Position numbers and translations under genes: made by a program. A model generated the notes under the pieces. The model was not told where the DNA came from and did no database searches. It was given only the letters and a program-made list of their open reading frames with translations. A stretch of 64,000 bases of DNA from positions 1 to 64,000 of the forward strand of contig CAJNOI010000228.1 of assembly GCA_905250115.1 (NCBI GenBank), written 5' to 3'. This DNA comes from Adineta steineri. Taxonomy: Eukaryota > Rotifera > Eurotatoria > Adinetida > Adinetidae. Shown here piece after piece: positions 50,501-62,500 of the stretch (within the stretch, counting starts at the first letter, position 1; every line of letters starts with the position of its first letter).

Positions 50501-53500
50501 AAATACTTTCATCGATGGAAAGTCAAATAAAGCATGATGAAAGTTAAAAATAAGTAGATCTTTGTGAGAAAGAAGATGATTTGAAGAGATTTGTTTGTAG
50601 TAAACAAGATGACATCGAAAGACAAGACCTTGATTAAGATCGAAAAGTTGAGGATTATGTGTTTCTTCATGTATGACATGATTGAGTTGTTCTTGTGTTG
50701 TGTAAGTAGTTTCAAGAAACGTGAATAATGTATTATTATTCTGGCTGAAGTCGGTAATTTGTTGCATGAGTCGATTGTTTTCTGTATGATATATGAGTGA
50801 TGTTCGAAGAGATTCATGTCTCGTAACGATTAGTTGAAGAGCATGACGAAGTTGTTTTACCGATATAGTTTGATGTGAGTAGAGAGAATAGAGAAACGGC
50901 ATGTTGTAGATTGGCACTTGTGATATATGAGGAGTGAAATGAATAGATTCATTATACCATAGACGAACTTGTGCAAATGATGCTGGTGCTAGAATAATGA
51001 GAGCTTTTTAGATTATAATTCAAGAGAATAATAATGAAGTCATATCCGATATCAGTGTCTCAGACACTTTTCATATGATCGGTTTCCTAACTAGTAAGAG
51101 AATTGGTTGAGGATGTTGGATCAGTATTATGATTGCATTAACTGAAATTCATTATAATATTTTTTCGTTAATATTAGAAAGTACTTCAAGATTTTGGTAT
51201 TAGTGTCAAATTTATTTCAGTATTACACGAATGTTGATGATTATGAGCAGAGTGCAGAACTGATGAATATTTACAAGGCTAGTAGGTAAAGTGGAAGAAA
51301 ATATATATGTTATGAGATTTATCAAGATTTGTAGTATATTAATACATGTATATACAACGTCAGAAGAAAACAAAAGTAAACCGAAATATTTGATGATAGA
51401 GAACGATGTGATATAGGTATCTTATGACTATATAGTCCGACTATGACTGCGACGAGCTTCTTCCATGTTATTCTAAATCCGATTTCATAAATTTTTATTA
51501 CTTCACTTCGAGTTTAGTTTTGACACCCAAAAATCTCAACAATTTATTACTGATAACTATATAGTGACGTATCACATACTTAGTACTTACGTTAGTTTAC
51601 TTATAAGTCAAAGAGAACTAATCCTGCCAATGACAAACTCCGCAATTTATCAACTATATTCAACAGTCTACGTAAATTAAGTGTGATTTGTTTGCTGAAA
51701 TAAAATCTACAAGGCATCTTAGTTTTGATAGAGTATCAGTTTCTACACTCTAAATAAAAAAGGTGGTCTACTGAACTCCCAAAAAAGGTTTCGTCGTGAC
51801 AAAAAAGTCTCCAAACATGTTCAAACCCTAATAGTTTTGTACTAAACCCTAATGTTCTTGAGTAGTTTAATATGAAACTCTAAAGGTTTCGTATTTCTCC
51901 ACGAAACCTTTTTTCGGTGTCCTGAACTTAAAAAAAGGTTTCGTAGGTGAAGGTTCTTCCCCCCGACACACGGGAAGATCCTTTAATGGTTTCGTAGAAT
52001 TTTTTATTGTGTTTTTCAAACTTTGAACATGTTTGGAGACTTTTTTGTCACGACGAAACCTTTTTTGGGAGTTCAGTAGACCACCTATTTTATTTAGAGT
52101 GTACATAAACAGGCTTATGAAAGATTCTACTATCATAGTTGTTCTGGGTCTTGAAACGACATATACAACTTTCCAGCAACGACAAGTGTTATTTTTTATT
52201 GATTAATATCAAAATACAAGACTATTCACATATTCAAAGCAGATATTCATCAGCGATCTCTTCTTAAAAGTCACAAAACTAAACCGCCTGAAAAAGACAA
52301 CCCGAGTCGTTAACGATTACAACTCATTTGAGTCCCTATTTTCTCATTATTTATTCCGCTAGGATTCATTTAAAACACTGAAAATACTATGTCTGTGCAT
52401 TGGAATGCACTTTAATGTTTATTTCTCATTCCTGATTTAACTAACTACTACTTATATAAGACAATATAACAAGCTGTACACAATCATACCTTCATTCATA
52501 ATATTGTCGAATCGATGAAATACGGCTAATTCCATTTCTTCAGCTTCCTCAGGAAGAATAAGAGAAATTTTGTTAATCAATGAACTCACATTCATCACAG
52601 TAGTGTTGCTTGGTTGTGTTTGAAACAATTGCTCAAACATATACTGAAATCTTTGAGCTATTTTAGAAATAGTTGATTTTTCAAACAAATCATGTGAACA
52701 AACAAAACTACATGATAATCTCTTGTTATCTGATAATGGATTGCATACAAATGTGAGTGAGAAGTCAAATTTAGACATTTCAAGTGATTGCTCTAATGAT
52801 ATTTCTTCTAAATTCGCATCGTTTAAACATAAATGTTCAACATCTTTTGACACACTAATAAAATCAAACATTGTCTCAAAAAATGATACATTTGATTGCG
52901 TAAGATGTAAATCAGCAAGAATATGTTGAAGTGGATAATGAGAATGTTCAAGAATTGATAAACATTTTTCTCGTACACATTTAATAACTTCATCAAATGA
53001 CCAATAAGGATCAATTACTAAACGATATGGTAATGTTGATACAAACATTCCTATCATATTCACTAATTCACTTCGATACCGGTTGGCATTAATAGAACCA
53101 ATACATAGATCAGTCTCATCATGAGTTAATCTGAATAGAAAGACATACAATGTCGCTAGTCCAAGTTGAAAAAGTGTGAGATGATGTGATGATGCATAAC
53201 TTAGAAATGATGTGCATATTTCATCATCAAAAGTGATTTGAGCTGAAGAAGCTAAACCTGATCCTTGTTGATTGGTTGATGAACGTTGTCGATCAATAGG
53301 TAATGATAATTGGCGTGCAATACTATATCCTTTGAGTTCTAATTGCCAGAATTCACGAGATAATGACATATTCATGACATGTTCATGAACAGAATAATCG
53401 ATATAATTCAATGTATTTTCATCCATAAATAAAGAGCCATCAGACTGATAAGCAAGAGAAAGATCACGAAGAAAGATTGATGTTGATGCTCCATCAAACA

Positions 53501-56500
53501 TTGTATGATGAATACTAACCAATATATGATCATTTTCACTCAATAGATCATTATTCTCACATGAGATACTATCTTGAGATTGATGACAATGGCGAAGAAT
53601 ATGACAACGAATAACACGTCCTTTTGATAAATTAAATAAATCAACTTGATTTAGGATTTCTCCAATAATTTCACTCATATGACGATGATCATCATTATGA
53701 AGATTAACGATTGTCAATTCACGTGATTTCATATGATCATCGAGAATGATATTTGCATCTAAACACTGTTGAATAATAGTACCATGTGTATCCTCAATAT
53801 AAAGTGCTGTTCGAAGAATATGATGTTTTGTGATAACACATTGAAATGCATGATGTAATCGAGTAATTGATACATGATCATTCGTAGATGATATACGATA
53901 AAGTAATGGAATAACATACATATTATTCATGGTTGTTTGGTTGGATGAAAAACGAATTTGTTCATCTAAAAAGATTCGTTCTTGTGTCAGTGATACCCTA
54001 GCTAGAATGAGAAAAAAAAGAGATGAATATGTAGTTGATAATAATATCCAGTACAAGTTGTGTTGTTTACCTTGAATGAGATGCAATGGAGACCAGGGAT
54101 AATCATTCAGAGTATCCATGATATTGATAGATTGTTGAATGAGTTGTGCATGATGACTAATTGTTGGATGTTGAAATAGATTTGAAATAGAAAGAGAATT
54201 TATTTCTAGATGAAATTGGATCTTGTATTGGTGAAACAATTGCATCATAAGTAATGAATGACCACCAATAGTAAATATATTTGTATTAGTTAAGATTTGA
54301 TCTTGTTTGAATAACTCACACCAAATACGATGAATACTAACTTCAATATCATTTGTTGGTAGTAATAGTTCGATACTGTTTGTGATATTTATAGATAAGA
54401 AGTGAGGTAGCGGAAGAAGTTTTCGATCTATTTTTCCATTGGAATTCAAAGGTAGTTTATCAAGTATGATAAAGAAAGATGGAATCATATGTGGTGGAAG
54501 ATGAGATTGACAATGTTGACGTAGTTCTTCTTCATTCACGTGAGAAGATTGAACATATGCAACTAAATAATCATCATTCCATTTCATGACAACACAAGCA
54601 GAGATGGATGTAATGCTAAGTAAACATCGTTCGATTTCACCAAGTTCAATTCTTTGTCCATGTAGTTTGATTTGATGATCTTTTCTTCCATGATAACGAA
54701 GCAGACCATTATCATCCATTGTGACAAGATCACCTGTTCGATAAAAGAGTTGACCATCTATTTCAACAAGAGCTTTTGCAGTTAAATCATCACGTCCAAG
54801 ATAACCAGCAAAGATACCCACTCCACCTATGAACAACTCGCCTTCTTCTCCGATCGCCGCAGGTTGCAAAAAACTATCTAGGATCTTGTATTGTTCGTTA
54901 GCCAGAACTCTACCAAGAGGAATTTTGCTCTCAATAGATAAGGTGTCGACACGATGACATATCGACACAATGGTACATTCAGCTGGTGCGTATATATTGT
55001 GCATGTAATACTTATTTTTGCTATGGCTTCTGAGGCGGTCAACGAGTTTTTGTGAAAATGGCTCCCCTATAAGGATACGAGAAAGTTTTATTATCACCTT
55101 TATTTTGCTTTACTAACCGCCAATGCAAAGTGATCGCACGGTTGACCAAGAATATCGACTGGAAAGTGCAAAAAAATCACATAAATGATTTAAGAAAGTT
55201 GGAACAGGTGCAAGACATGTGATCTGCTTATGTTGCAGTGTGTGAGCAAAATACGCAAAATCCATATTGCCGTATGGATGTAACATCACAACAGTCGCAC
55301 ACAAAAGTAAACTACCCATGATTTCCATGACATGTACATCGTATGTCGGAGCACATATTTGAGACACTATGTCATGCTCGTTTAATACACCAGCATTTTG
55401 CATAGAATGCACGAAATTTGTAAAGTTTCGATGTCTAGTCTGAGCCTATAACAAAGTGAAAAACTGTCAAAGATATTTTAGAAACTTCAGAAAACATACT
55501 GCTTTTGGCGTTCCAGTAGAACCACTTGTAAAAATAATGTACGCGACATCGTCCGATACTGTTATAACTTTCGATAGCCGAATCAAATCAGTAACATATT
55601 CAGTGACATAGCTCGTTAATACTGAGTCAGTTTCAAGTGAAACAGTATCTTGATCGAATTTGGTCTTAGTTAAATGATGAACAAGTACAAGGCGACTTTG
55701 AGTTTGTTGCGTGAGTGCATGTAAACGATGTTGTGGATCTCGAGGTGATAATGGACAATAAACACCACCAGCCATTTCAATCGCCATTATACCAATCACC
55801 TAGTCAAAATCAATCTCAAACTCACATTAATTGTTACTTATCTTAATTAACTTACCATTGACAAACTTCGCTCAACACATTGACACACAACCTCACCTGG
55901 AACAACATGATATTCATTAAGAAGAGCTAAAGATAATACTTGAACATAATAAAGCAGTTCACAATATGTCAACGATTGTTCATCTAGTTCAACAGCCAGT
56001 TTTTGTGGATGTTTCATTACTTGGCAAACAAATTCATGATGAATACAAGTGAGCGGAGATGAAAATAATACTTGTGTATTATTCATTGATTGCATGAGTA
56101 ATCTTTCATTTGGTAATGTTAATGATAATTCATGGATGGGTTTGTTTATTTGACTGTGAATAATAGATGCAGATAACTCATGTAAGATGCAATGAAATCG
56201 TTGCGAAATCTTCGCCACTGTGTCTCTATTGAATAAGTCAAGTGATGCATTGATTGTGCATGAGAATTGATTGATATTGAGATCATGTTGGATTACAAGT
56301 GAGAAATCATTAATGTTCATTGTCGTAGGTATGGAAGAAAGTTGACTATCACCAATCATTATTAATTTATTGTCAGTTGTTGTCATAGATGATAGAAATT
56401 GAAATGATATATCAAGAAATGTAGGTTTTGAAATATTTGGATGTCGATTGAGAATACGTTGAAGAGGAAAATAAGAATATTTCAAACTTTTTGTTGTTGT

Positions 56501-59500
56501 CTCGCCTACATGCTCAAGTAGTTGGTGGAAAGACCAATAAGGATCTAATCGACACCGTAATGGGATGATATTTTCAAATAAACCAATTATAGATCTTAGA
56601 TCATCTCTATAACGATTATCGATGTTCTTTGCAATAAATAAATCTTTTTCACCATTCGTTATTTTAAATAAGAAGATAAAGTAAGTAGTAAGTGCTAGAT
56701 GTTCATGTTTGGTATTGTTTGATGATACATACGTGAGAAAATGATGTGAGAGATCTTGATCAAAATTAAAAGAGATAGACGTTGTATGACCAGTTCGATG
56801 TTTATTTGAGAGACGATATCGATCAAATGGTAATGATAAAGATTGATCCAGATGACAATCATGCAAAGTGTCAAGCCAATACATATTTGCACCAGTGATG
56901 GACATTTGTTGTTCGATAAGAGCATCTAAATAAGAAGAAAGAAACAGTAGTTTGAATAGAACAATGGATTGAATAAACTTACAATCGATATAACGTAGAG
57001 TAGTATTGTTATCAGTTGTTAGTTGACCTGTTTGGTAAGCTTGATTGAGATCATGAAGAAATATATTCATTGATGGATAATCAAAGAAAGCATGATGAAA
57101 GTTGAAGATAATTATATCTTTATCACGAAGGATGTTATTTGAAAAGATTTGTTTGTAGTAAATAATATGACATCGAAAGACAAGACCTTGAGCAAGATCA
57201 AAAAGATGAGTATTACGTTTCTCGTCGTGGAAAATCTCATTAAGTTGTTCATCTGTTTCATAAGTAGTTTCGATGATTGAAAACATATTATTATTATTTT
57301 TATTTTCATGAGTAATAACTCGTTGCATAAGTAGATTCTTTTGGATGTCAAAATGAAGTGATGTATGAAGTGATTCATGTTTGGTGACAATGAGTTGAAG
57401 AGCATGACGAAGTTGTTTTACGGATAAAACATCTCCTGTATAGAGGCGATAGAAAAATGGCAAATTATGGGTCCTTAAAGATGGTTGATCAGCATCGACA
57501 TCTCTTTGATTTTCTGACCATATACGGTATTGTGCAAAGGATGCTGGTGCTATAAAAATTAAAGTTTAGTTGGTTATAGCGAGTAACCATGATAATCAAT
57601 TGCTGTTTTATTATATTATTGTCTGCTTAGTTGATCTATTTCTTAGCTGAATAGAATTAATATTGTTTTTACTTGCATAAGTTAACAATTTCAGGTTTAA
57701 ACATATCATTTATTAAGAATTGCGTCAAAACTAACAATAATTCCCAAAAATGACTAGTAATAAAGTTTCAAAACAATACGTGAATACATTTACTAAGAAA
57801 AGTTTTGACGAATATCCTATTATCTCGTTTAATCGAGTTCTCATTAGTATACACCAGTGTGTGCAATGCATGGTACATATATTATTCAAGATTAGAATAC
57901 TAAACTTTTTAGAAAAGAAGTATAAAGAAAATTTGAAAAGTGAGACCTAGATCTGACATTCAGCTAGCTTTTCAGATAATCTTGTCATCATATATATGCG
58001 CGCGAGTAGAAGGCTTACTACAAATGGATGAACGAAAAAGAGTGAGACACCTGATTTTACAAAATCATCGTAATAATAAGGTGTTACTTCCTCATATTTT
58101 CAGTTCAACAAAGAAGAAGAAAATCGTATAGCCAGGACATAATAAATTACCATGTTTCGTCGTACGTTTCCTTAACGTTAATCTTTTTCATCAATATAAG
58201 TATTATAGCCTTGAAAAGATTTTTAAAATGGATATACCTTCATTGACAATATTTTCCAGTTTATGAAACGCTATTGTGTGTATTTCTTCACTTTCTTCGT
58301 GTAAAATAAGAGAAAGTTTGCTGATCGATATATTATATCCATTCATCCAAGTATTACTTAATTTGCTATCAAAAATCTGCTCGCAAAGATATTCCAATCT
58401 TCGACCTATTATAGCAGCTGTTGTTGCATCAAATATATCACGTGAACCAACAAAAGAGCAAGACAATTGATTATCACCTGATGATGGCTTGTAAAGAAAT
58501 CTCATTACGAAGTCAAACTTGGCCATTTCATATGATTGATTTAACGATACTTGTTTCAGATTGACACCATTTAAATATAAATATTCCATATCTTTTGACT
58601 CAGTAATAAAATCAAACATTGTTTCAAGAAATGATGCATTTGATTGACTGACATTTAAATCACTTAGAATATGTTGAAGTGGATAATGAGAATGTTTAAG
58701 AATTGATAAACATTTCTCTTGTACATATTTAACTACTTCATCAAATGACCAATGACGGTCAAGCTCAATACGATATGGTGATGTTGACACAAACATTCCA
58801 ATCATATTCACTAGTTCACTTCGATATCGATTAGCATTAATAGAACCAACACACAGATCAGTATCACCATGAGTTAATTTAAATAAAAATACATAAAATA
58901 TGGATAATCCAAGTTGAAAGAGTGTGAGATGATGTGCTGATGCATAGTTGAGAAATGATGTGCATATCTCATTATCAAAAGTAATTTCAGCGATAGATGC
59001 TAAACCGGATCGTTGTTGATTAGTTGGTGAACGTTGTCGGTCAACAGGTAATGACAATTGGTGAGTGAGATTATATCCTTTGAGTTCTAATAACCAAAAC
59101 TCTTGTGATAATGTCATATCCATTGTGTGTTCATAAATAGAATAGTCAATGTACTGTAATGAATTATCATCTATAGGAAGCAAGTCATTGGATTGATAAG
59201 CAAGAGAAAGATTACGAATGAAGATTGATACTGATGCTCCATCAAACATTGCATGATGAATAGTAAATAATATTAGATCATCTTTAGTCAATAGATCATC
59301 ATTATTGTGAGTGAATGAATTATTTGATTGATGTCGACGAAGAATATGACAATTAATAACATGTCCTTTTGATAAATCAAATAAGTCTGATTGGTTTAAA
59401 ATCTTCTTTACAATTTCATTCTCTTCATGTTCTTCATCGGGAAGATTAATTATTGAGAATCGAGAGAAGTCCTTATCATTGATAATAGCATTTACATCTA

Positions 59501-62500
59501 AACAATGTTGAATAATAGTACCATTTGTATCAAGAGAGAGTGCTGTTCGAAGAATTTGATGTTTTGTAATGATAGATTGAAATGTATGTTGTAATTGTGA
59601 AATAGATATGTGATCATTCATAGATGAAATTCGATAAATTAATGGAATAACATACATGTTAGTATTATGATCTGTTGATGAAAATCGAATTCGTTCATCT
59701 AAATAGATTCGTACTTGTGCAAATGATGCTTCAGCTACAATGAGAAAAAAGGGAAGTATGTAGTTGATGATAATATCTAGCAGAAATTGTTTTGCTTACT
59801 TTGAATAATATGTAAGGGAGACCAAGGGTACTCATCCACAGTATGGATGGTATTGATAGATTGTTGAATGAATTGAGCATGATGGCTAATTGTTGGATGT
59901 TCAAATAGATTTGAAATAGAAAGAGTATGTGTTTCTGAATAAAACTCGATCTTGTATCGATGAAAAAGTTGCATGATAAGTAATGAATGACCACCAATAG
60001 TAAATATATTTGTATCAGTTGGTATTTGATTTTGTTTGAATATCTCACACCAAATACGATGAATATTAACTTCAATATCATTTGTTGGTAGTGATAGCTC
60101 TACACTGTTTGTGAGACGTGTTGATGGGAAGTGAGGTGGCGGAAGAAGTTTTCGATCTATTTTTCCATTCTGATTCAAAGGTAATTTATCAAGTATAATA
60201 AATATGGATGGAATCATATGTGGTGGAAGATGAGATTGACAATGTTCACGCAATTTCTTTTCATTAATCTCAGAACATTGAACATATGCAACTAAATGAT
60301 CATCATTCCATTTCACAACAACACAATTAGAAATCGATGTAGTGTTAAGTAAACATCGTTCGATTTCACCAAGTTCGATTCGTTGTCCATGAAGTTTGAT
60401 TTGATGATCTTTTCTTCCTTGATAATGGAGGAGACCATTTTTATCGATTGTAACAAGATCACCTGTTCGATAAAAGAGTTGACCATCTATTTCAACAAGA
60501 GCTTTTGCAGTTAAATCATCATGTCCAAAATAACCAGCAAAAACGCCTGATCCTCCTATAAAAAGTTCACCTTCTTGATCGCTAACAGATGATTGTAAAT
60601 ATCGATTCATAATCATACATCGGTAGTTAAAAAGTGGTCTACCAATTGAAACGCTTCGTGTGTCGTCTATCAGATGTACTCTGTGGAAGGTAGAAACTAT
60701 AGTTGTTTCTGCTGGACCATATAAATTCCACACAACACAGCTCGGTGTGCAAGTTTCAAGAATCAATTTGATTAAAGGAACAGCAAAAGCTTCACCTAGA
60801 ATAAGGAAAATATAGTATGATGAAAGAATGAGAATCAATTTAAGTCACTCACCAATACTACAAAGTGATCGAAGATGTTTTACGGCATTTATGTTCCTGT
60901 TTTGCTCAATAAAAACGAAAAAGCTATGTAGAAAGCTTGGTACAGTATGTAGATATGTGATCTGTTTGTTCTGTAAGGTTTCAGATAAATAGTTGAAATC
61001 AATCGTTCCACCTGGATGAAGCATAATCAATGTACCTCCAATCAACAATGTACCAAGTATCTCTTGAACATGAATATCAAATGAACATCGTGTCATTTGT
61101 ACAATTGTATCATCTTTATTAAATGAGTTAATATAAGCCAAAGAATGCATACAATCAATAAAGTTCTTATGTCGAACTTGAACCTATGGAAGAACATGAA
61201 AATCAATCAAATATTCCACAATTCAGTGTCAACGAACCGCTTTAGGTGTTCCAGTTGAGCCACTTGTGAAAATAGTGTACGCTATTATTTCGCCTTTCAC
61301 TATCACACTTGAAAGGCAATTATAACTTATGTTACTTTCTATATCATTGACATTTAATATTGAATCAATATTAAGCGCAATAATGTCATGATTAAATTTC
61401 GTCGTAGTTAAATCATGAACAAGAATAAGACGACTTTGTGTTTGTTGTGTAAGTGCATGTAAACGATGTTGTGGATCTCGAGGTGACAATGGACAATAAA
61501 CACCACCAGCCATTTCAATCGCCATTATACCAATCACCTAATTAAAATCAATCTCATATTTACATCAATAGTTACTCATCTTAATTAACTTACCATTGAC
61601 AAACTTCTTTCAACACACTGACATACGACCTCACCTGGAAACACATGATATTCATTGACAAGAGTTAAAGATAAGACTTGAACATAATATAGAAGTTCAC
61701 TATATGTCAAAGCTTGTTCATCTAGTTCAACAGCCAGCTTCTGTGGATGTTTCATCACTTGATATACAAATTCATGATGAATACAAGTGAGAGCAGATGG
61801 AAATGATATTTGTGTGTTATTTAATGATTGTATTAGTAATCTTTCATTTGGTAATGTTAATGATATTTCATGGATTGACTTATTCATATGATTATCAAGA
61901 GATGTAAATAACTGATTTAAGATTGAACGAAATCGTTGTGAAATCTTCTCCACTGTCTCTATATTGAACAAGTCAAGTGATGCATTCATTGTCCATGATA
62001 GTTGATTCATGTTCTTATCATGATAAATAGGAAGAGAAAAGTCGGACACACTTGGTATCTGCTCTTCATTAATGTTGGATAAGGAAATTGCTGGAACAAG
62101 TTGAGAATCCCCAACCATCATTGCATTGTTGTCACTGTTACTCTTGTACGATATAAATTCCAGAGATGTGTCCAAAAATGCATTTTTAGATATATGTGGA
62201 TGTTGAGTGAGAATATGTTGAAGTGGAAAATATGAATATTTCATACTGTTTGTTGTTGTATCCTGAACATGTTCTAGTAATTTATGAAAAGACCACTGTG
62301 GATCTAATTGACATCGTAATGGAATGACATTCTCAAACAGTCCAATGATTGATTTGAGTTCATCTCTATATCGATTATTATTGATGTTCATAGCCAGGCA
62401 AAGATCTGTTTGTCCATTAGTTAGTTTAAATAGAAAGATGAAATAAATAGTAAATGTGAGATGTTCAAGTGATATGTTGTTTGATGATGCATGAAGAAGA

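Noticed and set aside
51867..52136. 89-codon open frame on the minus strand
   Set aside because: Overlaps the right half and centre of the MITE in an NRPS intron; translation of inverted-repeat DNA, not a gene.
58238..59734. First-type C domains as epimerisation domains
   Set aside because: Their position between carrier and C domain fits an epimerase, but the HHxxxDG is followed by AS and not the SW typical of epimerases, and the canonical C-domain GMFVSTxPYR segment is present. Kept only as an alternative.
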